In this document: piece by piece, positions 37,928-46,415 of the stretch
How positions within the stretch are numbered: position 1 is the stretch's first letter
Layout: every line of letters begins with the position of its first letter
Source: Armatimonadota bacterium
GTDB taxonomy: Bacteria; Armatimonadota; JADLDR01
Direction of reading: 5' to 3'
Length of the DNA: 58,718 nucleotides
Assembly (NCBI GenBank): GCA_020846535.1
Contig: JADLDR010000093.1
Coordinates: 1 to 58,718 of the forward strand
Notes under the pieces: model-generated
What the model saw: only the letters and a program-made list of their open reading frames with translations
Database searches by the model: none
What the model was told of the DNA's origin: nothing
Program-made: the position numbers and the translations under genes

Positions 37928-37978
37928 GGGTGCCTCCTGAAAGGGATAAGATGATCAGACAATACCGGCATAAGCTGA

Positions 37979-38292
37979 GTGTAGGGGCGCGATGCATCGC
38001 GCCCCATAGCGATCAAGATAAGGGGAAACATCCTCCGCTCCTGGGGGAGGGGTGACCGCTCTCCCCTGGGCTGGGTGACCTCTCTCCCCTAACCCCTCTC
38101 CCCGAAACGAAGAGAGAGGGACAGAGTGTGCGGTCATTGACGGCATCATCCCCTCCCCCTGCCCGTTTCGGGAAGGGGGCGGGGGGGTTAGGTAACAGTC
38201 TCCCCAAGTCCCCAACCCCGCCCCGGCGGGACAGTCACCCTGATCTGGATCGCTATGGGGCGCGATCAATCGCGCCCCATAGCGATCCGCAA
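37979..38292. repeat. Cluster of palindromic repeats in the 37928-38376 gap
   Basis: The gap holds GGGGCGCGATGCATCGCGCC-type palindromes at 37984-38005 and, extended on both sides to 42 bases, at 38247-38288 (GGATCGCTATGGGGCGCGAT inverted around CA). Between them are C-rich and G-rich blocks (CTCTCCCCTAACCCCTCTCC near 38090 and GGGAAGGGGGCGGGGGGG near 38170) that can pair with each other. No gene is visible. The rest of the gap up to 38376 shows nothing else I can name. Confidence 0.7.
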
Positions 38293-38376
38293 TGTCTCCT
38301 TGGCTCCTGGGTATCAACCAGGGTTTCATTCCCATACCCTGATCGCCGTATGCCGCCACATCATCCGACATCCTTT

Positions 38377-39159
38377 TCACCCCGGCTCCAAAGGCGGCCA
38401 CTGGGCGAACTCCTTCAGGAAGGCGACCACCTCATCGGCGATGGTTTGCAGCAGGGCTGCGCCCTTTTCGGGGCTTGCCAGCTCGGGGCTGCCGAAAGCG
38501 CCCGTTTTGCTGACGCGGTGGAAGAGGCGTGGAGAGTGGACGCGGCTGGGGCGGCTGGCGTCGGGCACGAAATAATCGGAGAAGAAGGTCGCCTGCGGCC
38601 CTCTGGCTTTTGCCATATCCACCAGCTCGGGGCGCAGGGCCAGAACCATCGAAGTTTCGTATTCGCAGGCATGGGTGAGGGCGCGGGTTTCCATCACCGG
38701 CAGATCGGTCATGGCCGAACCGGCCAGCGTCCAGTAGGAGGACATCACCAGCCACAGATCGGTCAGATCCTCCCGTTCCAGGGCTACCTCATAGATGGCC
38801 TGGTCGGCGGGAACCACATTCCCCCCATGCCCGTTCAGGAGGAAGATACGGTGGAAGCCTGCGGCGATGAGGCAGTGCAGAATCTGCTTCAGCACCCGCG
38901 TGTAGACGGAATTGTCCAGGCTGATCGTGCCCGGAAAGGCCAGGTGGTGGTTGGAAGACCCCACCCAGAATGTCGGCATCAGCAACACATCGTCCTTCAT
39001 GGCCGCTTCGGCGCGCTGGGCGATCTTGGTCGCGATAAAGGTGTCGGTCAGCATCGGCATATGGTGCCCGTGCTGCTCCAGGGCGGCAATCGGCAGAAGG
39101 ACGACCTTCCGCTTATCGATGGCCTCAACCTCGGTCCACTTCAATTCGCCGTATTTCAT
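38377..39159 (-). CDS. Creatininase-family amidohydrolase
   Basis: The 260-residue protein matches the creatininase / creatinine amidohydrolase family: LLPIAALEQHGHHMPMLTD gives the metal-binding Glu, His and Asp, followed by FWVGSSNHHLAFPGTISL and FLLNGHGGNVVPA with the family NGHGGN. Family members hydrolyse cyclic amides (creatinine, formamidopyrimidines, and pyrroloquinoline or mycofactocin precursors). The substrate here is unknown and no neighbour points to one. The ribosome binding site ahead of ATG 39159 is modest (GAGG inside CTGTGAGGTTTTCTG). Confidence 0.85.
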   Translation of the reverse strand: MKYGELKWTEVEAIDKRKVVLLPIAALEQHGHHMPMLTDTFIATKIAQRAEAAMKDDVLLMPTFWVGSSNHHLAFPGTISLDNSVYTRVLKQILHCLIAAGFHRIFLLNGHGGNVVPADQAIYEVALEREDLTDLWLVMSSYWTLAGSAMTDLPVMETRALTHACEYETSMVLALRPELVDMAKARGPQATFFSDYFVPDASRPSRVHSPRLFHRVSKTGAFGSPELASPEKGAALLQTIADEVVAFLKEFAQWPPLEPG

Positions 39160-39245
39160 CAGAAAACCTCACAGGTATAGGATATGCTCCATTGGTTATA
39201 CAGCCGGGGCCGGGACTCCTTCTTATCGGGCGGACCGTTTGCCGG

Positions 39246-39480
39246 TCATCGCGAGGAGCTTTCGCTTGGCTGCAATCTCCAACGTAACACATAACAAGCC
39301 GTAGCCGTCATCGATGCAGTCTGCGAGGAGTGAAGCGACGCGACCATCTCCAGCGTCCCAAAAGGCACAACAAAGCTCTGTGCATTGGCGTGACCCTGGC
39401 GATGGCTTCGGGCTTCGCTCTCGCAGACTGCACCGATAGGGTGCGCTCCTCGCAGACTGCATCGACAGAAAGTAGGAGTT
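39246..39480. repeat. Dispersed palindromic repeats, copies 4-5 (tandem)
   Basis: Two repeat units lie end to end in the gap before hdrC: ATCGCGAGGAGC to GCAATCTCC (39249-39281), and a longer unit bounded by GATGCAGTCTGCGAGGAG (39313) and CTCCTCGCAGACTGCATCGA (39447). The arms pair with each other and match copies elsewhere in the window. Confidence 0.7.
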
Positions 39481-39577
39481 GCCGCTCCTCACATATAGGT
39501 AGTAATTCCAACTCATTAAATTTTTCACGAAATTATATTTTCGAGAAGGAATCTCTATAAAAAAAGAGAATAGATAG

Positions 39578-39602
39578 ATGAGCCTGTTTCAGACAGGCTC
39601 AT
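39578..39602 (+). promoter_or_regulatory. Hairpin just upstream of the hdrC ribosome binding site
   Basis: ATGAGCCTGT (39578-39587) pairs perfectly with ACAGGCTCAT (39593-39602) around TTCAG. The GGGAGGAGG ribosome binding site begins at 39605, three bases later. An in-frame ATG at 39578 lies in the stem and has no good ribosome binding site, so I treat it as part of the hairpin and not as the gene start. A role in translation control or mRNA stability is inferred. Confidence 0.6.
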
Positions 39603-39622
39603 CAGGGAGGAGGCATGGGCCT

Positions 39623-40174
39623 GTGGTCGGAGAGAGGATATTGCTTGCGGAAGCCAGCGGCTTATGCGAGGAGATCGAACGGCGCAGCGGGCAGAGCCTT
39701 CGGGCCTGCTACCAGTGTGGCGAATGCACCGCCGGATGCCCTGTCTCCCACGCCGCCGACCTGACCCCCAACCAGGTCACGCGCCTGTTGCAGCTCGGTC
39801 AGGACAATGAGGTATTGCGTTCCTCCATGATCTGGCTGTGCGCGGGCTGCGAGACCTGCGCCACCCGATGCCCCCGGGGCGTTTCCCTCTCCAGGGTGAT
39901 GGACGCCCTGCGCGAAGCCGCCGTCCTGCGCGGCATCCCTGCCGGGGAACCTGCTATTCGAACCTTCCACGAGACGTTTCTGAGGGCAGCCCGTCACCAC
40001 GGGCGGATCCATGAGATCTCCATGCTGATGGAGTGCAAACTTCGCAGCCGCCACCTCTTCTCCGATCTTCTCCTCGGAGCGAAACTGCTCCTGAAAGGCA
40101 AACTCGCCCTTATCTCCAGCCCCGTCCGGGACCGGGATAAGGTGGAGGATATTTTCAGCGCCACCCGACCGTAA
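39623..40174 (+). CDS. hdrC: Heterodisulfide reductase subunit C-like protein (HdrC)
   Basis: The 183-residue iron-sulfur protein has two 4Fe-4S sites, CYQCGECTAGCPVS and CAGCETCATRCPRGV, as in HdrC, which passes electrons from HdrA to HdrB. Residues 100-180 form a helical tail ending DKVEDIFSATRP. GTG 39623 is preferred since GGGAGGAGG lies 9 bases before it; ATG 39578 would add 15 residues encoded by a hairpin. It is the first gene of the operon hdrC-hdrB-hdrA-flxD-flxC-flxB-flxA. In bacteria without methanogenesis, such complexes bifurcate electrons among NADH, ferredoxin and a disulfide acceptor. Confidence 0.88.
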   Translation: MVGERILLAEASGLCEEIERRSGQSLRACYQCGECTAGCPVSHAADLTPNQVTRLLQLGQDNEVLRSSMIWLCAGCETCATRCPRGVSLSRVMDALREAAVLRGIPAGEPAIRTFHETFLRAARHHGRIHEISMLMECKLRSRHLFSDLLLGAKLLLKGKLALISSPVRDRDKVEDIFSATRP

Positions 40175-40251
40175 ACGCTCAATCGAATAGTGTTTTTAGG
40201 GCTTCGCCGGCGTCGTTGCGATGTCCTCAGCCATGCCCCCGGGAGCCTTCC

Positions 40252-41112
40252 ATGCGTTACGCTTATTTTCCGGGATGCTCTCTTCTGTCGACGGCCCGCG
40301 CCTATGATCTTTCGGCCCGGGTGGCCTGCCGCGCCCTGGGTATCGGGCTGGAGGAGATTCCCGACTGGAACTGCTGCGGGGCCACGTCCGCCCACAGCCT
40401 GAGCCGCGATCTCGGCATCGCTCTCCCCCTGCGGAACCTGGCCCTTGCGGAAGCGATGGGCCTGGACATCCTCGCTCCCTGCGCCGCCTGCTACAACCGT
40501 CTGAAGAGCGCGGATGCGGCTATCAAAGGCGACCCCGTTATGGCCGGAGAGATGCTCTCCCGCTGCGGCCTTTCGTACCGGGGAACGATCCGCGTCCTGT
40601 CGCTCCTGGAGGCGATGACTTCCGTCAGCGAGGACGCTCTACGCTCTGCGGTGAAGCGAGACTTGGCCGGATGGAAGCCTGCCTGCTACTACGGCTGCCT
40701 CCTGCTCAGACCGCCGGAGATCGCCCGTTTCGACGACCCGGAGAACCCTTCTTCCATGGAGCGCATTCTATCGGCTCTGGGGGCCGGGCCGGTGGAATGG
40801 CCCTACCGGACGGAATGCTGCGGGGCCAGCCTTTCCCTCTCCCGGCCCGACATCGTGGTCCGGCTGACCCGCGATATTCTCTCGATGGCGAAGCGGGCTG
40901 GGGCCGACTGCATCGTCACCGCCTGCCCGCTCTGTCAGGGCAATCTCGAAATGAGGCAGCCTGCGGCGGAAGCAGGCTCCATCGGGCGCTTCGGCCTGCC
41001 TGTGTTCTATCTGTCCCAGGTGATGGGGATCGCCTTCGGGCTTTCCGCTTCCGATCTGGCCCTTGGCCAGATGTTGATCAGCCCGTCTTCACTGATGGCG
41101 GCGGCAAGGTAA
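40252..41112 (+). CDS. hdrB: Heterodisulfide reductase subunit B-like protein (HdrB)
   Basis: HdrB carries the catalytic disulfide-reducing site. The 286-residue protein starts MRYAYFPGCSLLSTARAYD and has two CCG domains, DWNCCGATSAH with LAPCAACYNRL and RTECCGASLSLS with VTACPLCQGNLE. These bind the non-cubane 4Fe-4S clusters that reduce a heterodisulfide. In bacteria the natural disulfide is uncertain; DsrC is the acceptor in sulfate reducers, but no dsrC is in the window. ATG 40252 (not the earlier in-frame ATG 40216) gives the normal family start. It lies 77 bases after hdrC. Confidence 0.92.
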   Translation: MRYAYFPGCSLLSTARAYDLSARVACRALGIGLEEIPDWNCCGATSAHSLSRDLGIALPLRNLALAEAMGLDILAPCAACYNRLKSADAAIKGDPVMAGEMLSRCGLSYRGTIRVLSLLEAMTSVSEDALRSAVKRDLAGWKPACYYGCLLLRPPEIARFDDPENPSSMERILSALGAGPVEWPYRTECCGASLSLSRPDIVVRLTRDILSMAKRAGADCIVTACPLCQGNLEMRQPAAEAGSIGRFGLPVFYLSQVMGIAFGLSASDLALGQMLISPSSLMAAAR

Positions 41113-41127
41113 ACCGGGAAAACAATC

Positions 41128-43104
41128 ATGGCGCGAGTTGGCGTTTTTATCTGCTGGTGCGGCTCGAATATCGCGAAAACCGTGGATGTCGCGAAGGTGG
41201 CGGAGGCTGCGGGTTCACTGCCCCAGGTGGCTTTCGCCACTCATTATCAATATATGTGCTCCGAGCCGGGTCAGAGCCTGGTCAAACAGGCGATAGGAGA
41301 GTACCGCCTGGACCGGGTGGTGGTGGCCTCCTGCTCGCCCCGGCTGCATGAAATCACCTTCCAGCGGTGCATCGGCGAGGCGGGTCTGAACCCCTATCTC
41401 TTCGAGATGGCGAACATCCGGGAACACTGCTCCTGGGTACACGAGGACAGGGAGGCCGCCACCGCCAAAGCCATCGATCTGACGGCTATGTCGGTCGCCA
41501 AAGCCGCCCGGCTGGAGCCTCTTTTCCGGCAGGAGATTCCCCTCACGCGCCGCGCCCTGGTGATCGGCGGAGGAGTGGCCGGCATCCAGGCCGCGCTCGA
41601 CATCGCCGAGGCGGGCTATCCTGTGACTCTTGTGGAGCGGACTCCCTCCATAGGGGGGCGGATGGCGCAATACGACAAGACTTTTCCTACCCTCGATTGC
41701 GCCGCATGTATTCTCACCCCCAAAATGGTGGATGCCGCCTCCCACCCGAATATCCGCATCCTGACCTATACGGAGGTGGAAAAAGTGGCCGGCTTCGTGG
41801 GCAACTTCGAGGTGACTGTCCGCAAACGGGCGCGCAGCGTGGATATGGAGAAATGTACCGGCTGCGGCGTCTGCGCCCAGAAATGCCCGGTCAAGCTGCC
41901 CTCGGAGTTCGATTGCGGGCTGGGCCAGCGCAGGGCGATCTATATTCCCTTCCCTCAGGCCGTCCCGAACGTCCCTGTGGTCGACCGGGAGTACTGCAAA
42001 AAGTTCGTCCAGAACAAATGCGGGGCCTGCGCCAAACTCTGTCCCGCAGGGGCCATCGACTACACGCAAGAAGACGAGGTTTTCACGGAAGGCTTTGGCG
42101 CTATCGTGGCGGCGACCGGCTTTCAGGCCTGGGAACCTGTCGCATACGGCAACCTAGGCTACGGGCGCTGTCCGGATGTCATAACCGGACTCCAGTTCGA
42201 GCGCCTGGTCAACGCCTCTGGCCCCACCGAAGGAAAGCTTCTGCGACCCTCGGATCACCAGCCGCCCCGGCGGGTCGTCTTTATCTCCTGCGTCGGCTCT
42301 CGCGATGACCAGCACGGCTACCCCTACTGCTCGAAGGTCTGCTGCATGTACACCGCCAAGCAGGCCCTCCTGCTGAAAGAAAAGATCCATGACGCGCAGG
42401 CTTATGTTTTCTATATGGATATACGGGCCAACGGCAAGGGCTACGAGGAGTTCGTCCGCCGCGCCGTCGAGCAGTACGGGACGACCTATCTGCGGGGTCG
42501 GGTGTCCCGGGTCTTCCCGCTGGGCGACCGCCTGATCGTCCGCGGGGCCGATACCCTGGCGGGGCGGCCTGTCGAGATCGAGGCCGATCTGGTGGTCCTG
42601 GCCTCGGCAATGGCTCCTCAGCCGGACGCGCAGGAACTGGCCCGCAAGCTGGGCATCGCCTTCGACGAATACCATTGGTTCAGCGAAGCTCACCCCAAGC
42701 TCCGCCCGGTGGAGGCCTTGACCGGCGGCATCTTCCTGGCCGGAGCCTGCCAGTATCCCAAGGACATCCCGGACTCCGTGGCCCAGGCGTCGGGCGCGGC
42801 TTCCAAGGTGGCCGGGCTTTTTGCCAGGCTGCACCTGCTTTCCGAGCCGACCGTCGCCGGGGTGAGCGAGAAAAGCTGCACGGGCTGCCTCCTCTGCAAA
42901 GAGGTCTGCCCCTTCTCCGCCATCGAGGCCAAAACCTTGCCCTCCTGGAACGGAGACCCGGCCCGGACGGTCGCTTCCGTCAATGAGGGTCTCTGCCACG
43001 GATGCGGAACCTGCGCCGCCGCATGCCGCTCTGCCTCCATTCACCTCAGCGGCTTCCGCGACGATCAGCTTCTGGCAGAAGTGGACGCCCTGGCCTATGC
43101 CTGA
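41128..43104 (+). CDS. hdrA: Heterodisulfide reductase subunit A-like protein (HdrA)
   Basis: HdrA is the FAD-containing bifurcating subunit. The 658-residue protein opens VGVFICWCGSNIAKTVDV, followed by VVASCSPRLHEITFQRCI, the FAD-binding VIGGGVAGIQAALDIAEAG and ERTPSIGGRMAQYDKTFPTL. Cys-rich sites are CTGCGVCAQKCPV, CGACAKLCPAGAI, PYCSKVCCMYTAKQA, CTGCLLCKEVCPF and CHGCGTCAAACRS. These fit an HdrA with ferredoxin clusters at the C-terminus. It lies 15 bases after hdrB and 11 before flxD. No formate dehydrogenase or hydrogenase genes are in the operon, so NADH through FlxA is the likely donor. Confidence 0.93.
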   Translation: MARVGVFICWCGSNIAKTVDVAKVAEAAGSLPQVAFATHYQYMCSEPGQSLVKQAIGEYRLDRVVVASCSPRLHEITFQRCIGEAGLNPYLFEMANIREHCSWVHEDREAATAKAIDLTAMSVAKAARLEPLFRQEIPLTRRALVIGGGVAGIQAALDIAEAGYPVTLVERTPSIGGRMAQYDKTFPTLDCAACILTPKMVDAASHPNIRILTYTEVEKVAGFVGNFEVTVRKRARSVDMEKCTGCGVCAQKCPVKLPSEFDCGLGQRRAIYIPFPQAVPNVPVVDREYCKKFVQNKCGACAKLCPAGAIDYTQEDEVFTEGFGAIVAATGFQAWEPVAYGNLGYGRCPDVITGLQFERLVNASGPTEGKLLRPSDHQPPRRVVFISCVGSRDDQHGYPYCSKVCCMYTAKQALLLKEKIHDAQAYVFYMDIRANGKGYEEFVRRAVEQYGTTYLRGRVSRVFPLGDRLIVRGADTLAGRPVEIEADLVVLASAMAPQPDAQELARKLGIAFDEYHWFSEAHPKLRPVEALTGGIFLAGACQYPKDIPDSVAQASGAASKVAGLFARLHLLSEPTVAGVSEKSCTGCLLCKEVCPFSAIEAKTLPSWNGDPARTVASVNEGLCHGCGTCAAACRSASIHLSGFRDDQLLAEVDALAYA

Positions 43105-43115
43105 GGACAACCGAC

Positions 43116-43571
43116 ATGAATGATGCTATCGAAATCGAAACAGGCGGGGCGGCTGCCCAAGCCGGTTCCTGGGAGCCGAAATTGATCGGGTTCCTGTGCA
43201 ACTGGTGTTCCTACGCCGGGGCCGATCTGGCCGGTTCGAGCCGCCTGAAATACCCGCCCAACCTGCGGGTGGTGCGTGTCCCCTGCTCGGGACGGGTGAA
43301 TCCCCAGATGGTGCTGAGGGCCTTCCAGCGCGGATTCGACGGGGTGCTGGTTGCGGGCTGCCATCCAGGGGACTGCCACTACGCGAAAGGCAATTATTAC
43401 GCCCGTAGGCGGCTGATGCTCCTCCAGAGGCTTCTGGACTATGTGGGGATCGAGCCGGTTCGCTTCCGGTTCGACTGGGTTTCGGCGGCGGAGGGCGGAC
43501 GGTTCGCGGAGGTCATCTCCGAACTGACCGAATCGGTCAGGGCCGTCGGCCCGTTCCAGGGGGTCGGTTAG
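43116..43571 (+). CDS. flxD: MvhD/FlxD electron-transfer subunit
   Basis: MvhD-type proteins carry a 2Fe-2S cluster and connect an electron-input module to HdrA. The 151-residue protein has FLCNWCSYAGADLAG, VRVPCSGRVNPQMVLRAF, GVLVAGCHPGDCHYAKGNYY and RRLMLLQRLLDYVGIEPVRF, the family signatures with all conserved Cys. In the Flx-Hdr complexes of anaerobes this subunit (FlxD) links FlxA to HdrA. ATG 43116 has GAGGA upstream. It lies 2 bases before flxC, so the pair is tightly coupled. Confidence 0.88.
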   Translation: MNDAIEIETGGAAAQAGSWEPKLIGFLCNWCSYAGADLAGSSRLKYPPNLRVVRVPCSGRVNPQMVLRAFQRGFDGVLVAGCHPGDCHYAKGNYYARRRLMLLQRLLDYVGIEPVRFRFDWVSAAEGGRFAEVISELTESVRAVGPFQGVG

Positions 43572-43573
43572 CC

Positions 43574-44515
43574 ATGGAAAAGGAACTCCGCAGACAGGCA
43601 AGGGGGCTTCTGGAAAGCGGCCAGGTCGGATGCGTCATCGGCTATGAGGCCGGAAGCGTTCCCTTCAAAAGCACGCCTCTTTTCGCCGGAATGCCTGAAG
43701 AGGCCGAAAGGCTTGTTTTCAATCCCACCTGCGTCAACAATCTCTCCGTCTATCTGCCCCGGGCCGCCACCTTCGGCAAGGTCGCCGTCGTCCTCAAGCC
43801 GTGCGATTACCGGGGGATGCTCGTTCTTCTCCAGGAACACCAGATCGCCCGGGAAAATGTGATCGCCCTGCTCGTTTCATGCCCCGGCGTCCTGGCGAGA
43901 GACGCGCTCCATACCTTCAACCTGCGCGAAATCCGCTCGGTCTCCTGGGAGGACGGGAGCATCACGGTGACCGATGATTCGGGCAAGGCCGTCCTGCCCG
44001 GAGAAGGCTTCGCCCGGAAATGCCTAGCCTGCGACATCGACCAGCAGGCGGCGGACATCCGCATCGGCCCGGCCCCGGAGCGTCAGCCTGCGGAGGACCG
44101 GAAAGCCGCAGTGTCGGAATACGAGCAAAAGACGCCTGCCGAACGGCGGGCGTTCTGGGCAGGGCATTTTGCCCGCTGCCTCCGCTGCTACGCCTGCCGG
44201 GGGGTCTGCCCGGGGTGCTACTGCCGGGAGTGTTTTGTGGACAAAGCGGGCCAGATGTGGCTCTCCAAAGATACCGGCCCTGCCGCCAACTGGTTTTTCC
44301 ATATGACTCGCGCCTTCCACCAGGCGGGCCGCTGCACCGGATGTGGCGAGTGCGAGCGTGTCTGCCCGGCCCGTATTCCCCTGTCCCTGCTCAACACCAG
44401 GCTTGCCCTTGACGTCGAAGCCATGCTCGGGGCTGTCCCGGGCGGGGAATCGGAAGCCTCCGTCCTGGGCAGCTTCTCCATGGACGACCCGGACCCTCTG
44501 GAACGGAGGGAATGA
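43574..44515 (+). CDS. flxC: FlxC-like iron-sulfur protein
   Basis: The 313-residue protein has an N-terminal domain (FNPTCVNNLSVYLP, VLKPCDYRGMLVLLQEH, ALLVSCPGV) that resembles the coenzyme-F420 hydrogenase/dehydrogenase beta-type fold. It then has a Cys-dense region (CLRCYACRGVCPGCYCRECF) and a ferredoxin-like site (CTGCGECERVCPARIPL). Its place between flxD and flxB and its domain order fit FlxC of the NADH-linked Flx complex. It probably relays electrons between FlxA and HdrA. Its stop overlaps the next start region. The name rests on context more than on a unique motif. Confidence 0.72.
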   Translation: MEKELRRQARGLLESGQVGCVIGYEAGSVPFKSTPLFAGMPEEAERLVFNPTCVNNLSVYLPRAATFGKVAVVLKPCDYRGMLVLLQEHQIARENVIALLVSCPGVLARDALHTFNLREIRSVSWEDGSITVTDDSGKAVLPGEGFARKCLACDIDQQAADIRIGPAPERQPAEDRKAAVSEYEQKTPAERRAFWAGHFARCLRCYACRGVCPGCYCRECFVDKAGQMWLSKDTGPAANWFFHMTRAFHQAGRCTGCGECERVCPARIPLSLLNTRLALDVEAMLGAVPGGESEASVLGSFSMDDPDPLERRE

Positions 44516-45543
44516 TGAACGACCGAGTTCTATCCAGAGAGCAACTTGCTTCCTGGCTGGAAACCCTCTCCGCTCGCTTCCAGGTCATCGCGCCTGTATC
44601 CGAGGAAGGGCTGACGCGCTTTCAGCCGGTCAGCGATCCGGCGCAAATGGCCCTGGACGGGCCGGGGCCGTCGTCCATGTCGTTGAGAGAACACTTTACC
44701 CCGCCAACGGAAGTCCTGTTCCGCTACACACTCTCCGGCGCGGCGGTCGAGATTTGGCCTCCTTCGGAGGAGGATCGGGCGCGGATCGTTTTCGGGGCGC
44801 GGGCCTGCGATGCGGCTGCCCTCCGCTATCTGGATGCGGTTTACGCCAACGTCCAGCCGGCAGACGCCCTGTATTTCAGCCGTCGCAAGCGCACCCGCAT
44901 GGTCGGCCTCTTCTGCGCGGAACCGTCCTGGAGCTGCTTCTGCGCCGAGGTCGGAGATTGTTTGACCCAGCCCGTGGGAATGGACATCCAGTTGACCGGC
45001 CTCGGAGACCGCTATTACGCCCGTGTCCTTACAGCGGAAGGAGAAAAACTACTGGGTTACGGCTCCTCCGATCCCGCATCTAAAGCGGATGAGGAAGCCG
45101 TTGGCAAGGCGTGGTCAGACGCGATGGCACTGCTGCCTTCGCCCGCCGATCTTGCAGGAGTCAATAGGCGCTATGAGTGGGAGCATCCGGTCTGGGAAAA
45201 GCTGGCCCGCAAGTGCCTGGGATGCGGGGTCTGCGCCTTCCAGTGCCCCACCTGCCACTGCTTCGACATTGTGGACAGCCCGGAGGGAAGGGAAGGCAGC
45301 CGGTTCCGCATCTGGGATACCTGCCAGTTCGAGCAGTTCACCCTGATGGGGGCGGGGCACAACCCCCGTCCCTCACAAAAAGAGCGCGCGCGGCAGAGAG
45401 TATTCCACAAATTCCAGTATTCTCCGGAGCGGTACGGGCTGTCCGGATGCGTCGGCTGCGGGCGGTGCGTTGCGGCCTGCCCGGTGCATATCGATATACG
45501 GCAGGTGGTCAGGGAGATTGCGAAGGGAAACAGCGATGTGTGA
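44515..45543 (+). CDS. flxB: FlxB-like 4Fe-4S dicluster protein (sulfhydrogenase beta family)
   Basis: The 342-residue protein is of the HyhB/sulfhydrogenase-beta type. An N-terminal FTPPTEVLFRYTLSG is followed by VFGARACDAAALRYLDAVYA, VGLFCAEPSWSCFCAEVGD, and two C-terminal ferredoxin clusters, CLGCGVCAFQCPTCHC and CVGCGRCVAACPVHID. These proteins carry electrons to or from an FAD/NAD(P) subunit, here FlxA. ATG 44515 is chosen since GGAGGG sits only one base before the alternative ATG 44512. The last 8 bases overlap flxA. Confidence 0.8.
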   Translation: MNDRVLSREQLASWLETLSARFQVIAPVSEEGLTRFQPVSDPAQMALDGPGPSSMSLREHFTPPTEVLFRYTLSGAAVEIWPPSEEDRARIVFGARACDAAALRYLDAVYANVQPADALYFSRRKRTRMVGLFCAEPSWSCFCAEVGDCLTQPVGMDIQLTGLGDRYYARVLTAEGEKLLGYGSSDPASKADEEAVGKAWSDAMALLPSPADLAGVNRRYEWEHPVWEKLARKCLGCGVCAFQCPTCHCFDIVDSPEGREGSRFRIWDTCQFEQFTLMGAGHNPRPSQKERARQRVFHKFQYSPERYGLSGCVGCGRCVAACPVHIDIRQVVREIAKGNSDV

Positions 45544-46366
45544 CAATCCCTACATTCCCGATCTGGCAGTCATCGAGAGCATCGTTCAGGAGACGCCGGA
45601 CACCCGAACCTTCCGGGCCGTCTTTGCCGATGAGTACATACGGAAGCAGTTCGCCTACGAGCCGGGGCAGTTCCAGCAGGTGTCGGTCTTCGGGGTCGGG
45701 GAGGCCACCTTCTGCCTGACATCCACCCCCACCCGATCCGGATTCATCGAATTCTCGGTCAAACGGGTGGGATCCGTCACCGGGGCGCTTCACGAAATGC
45801 CCGAGGGTGCCATGGTGGGGATCCGTGCCCCGATGGGCAACCATTTTCCCTATGAGCAGTTCAAAGGGAAAGACCTCTGGTTCATCGGTGGCGGGATCGG
45901 GATGGCCCCGCTCCGCTCGCTCCTGAATTTCTGCCTGGACGGACGGGCGGATTACGGGCGGATCAATATCCTCTACGGGGCGCGTTCCCCGGAAGACCTC
46001 TGCTATAGCGCCGAGTTCTCCGTCTGGCAGGCGTCTCCCGATACCCGCCTTTTCCTCACGGTGGATAAAGACGATCCCTCCTGGACAGGAAATGTCGGCT
46101 TCGTGCCTGCCTGTCTGACGGACCTGGCCCCTTCTCCTCAAAACGCCGTCGCCATCACCTGCGGCCCGCCGATCATGATCAAATATGTCCTGCAAAATCT
46201 TCTAAAACTCGGCTTTGCCGATGAGCAGATTTATACCACCCTCGAAATGAAGATGAAATGCGGCATCGGCAAATGCGGCAGGTGCAATATCGGCCCGCTC
46301 TACGTCTGCGCCGACGGCCCGATCTTTTCCTGCGCTCAGTTGAAAGAACTGCCCCCGGAGCATTAA
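45536..46366 (+). CDS. flxA: FlxA-like FAD/NAD(P)-binding oxidoreductase
   Basis: The 276-residue protein belongs to the ferredoxin-NADP reductase-like HydG/AsrB group: the FAD-binding EPGQFQQVSVFGVG, the FSVKRVGSVTGALHEMPEG strand, NAD(P) binding at WFIGGGIGMAPLRSLLNF, and a C-terminal 2Fe-2S site (KCGIGKCGRCNIGPLYVC). As FlxA it would take electrons from NADH. ATG 45536 follows GAAGGGA and overlaps the flxB stop. It is the last gene of the operon and ends 2 bases before a terminator hairpin. NADH over NADPH is inferred from the Flx family and is not readable here. Confidence 0.87.
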   Translation: MCDNPYIPDLAVIESIVQETPDTRTFRAVFADEYIRKQFAYEPGQFQQVSVFGVGEATFCLTSTPTRSGFIEFSVKRVGSVTGALHEMPEGAMVGIRAPMGNHFPYEQFKGKDLWFIGGGIGMAPLRSLLNFCLDGRADYGRINILYGARSPEDLCYSAEFSVWQASPDTRLFLTVDKDDPSWTGNVGFVPACLTDLAPSPQNAVAITCGPPIMIKYVLQNLLKLGFADEQIYTTLEMKMKCGIGKCGRCNIGPLYVCADGPIFSCAQLKELPPEH

Positions 46367-46368
46367 AA

Positions 46369-46394
46369 AAGGCGCGCCTGCACAGGTGCGCCTT
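46369..46394. terminator. Shared terminator between the flx-hdr operon and the aldehyde dehydrogenase gene
   Basis: AAGGCGCGCCTG (46369-46380) pairs with CAGGTGCGCCTT (46383-46394), 11 of 12 pairs plus one G-U. A-residues at 46365-46370 become a T-run on the minus strand, so the signal is strong for the aldehyde dehydrogenase gene. In the plus direction the T-run is only two bases and the stop is weaker. Confidence 0.75.
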
Positions 46395-46415
46395 CCACAG
46401 TCCGATGTCCCCCCG

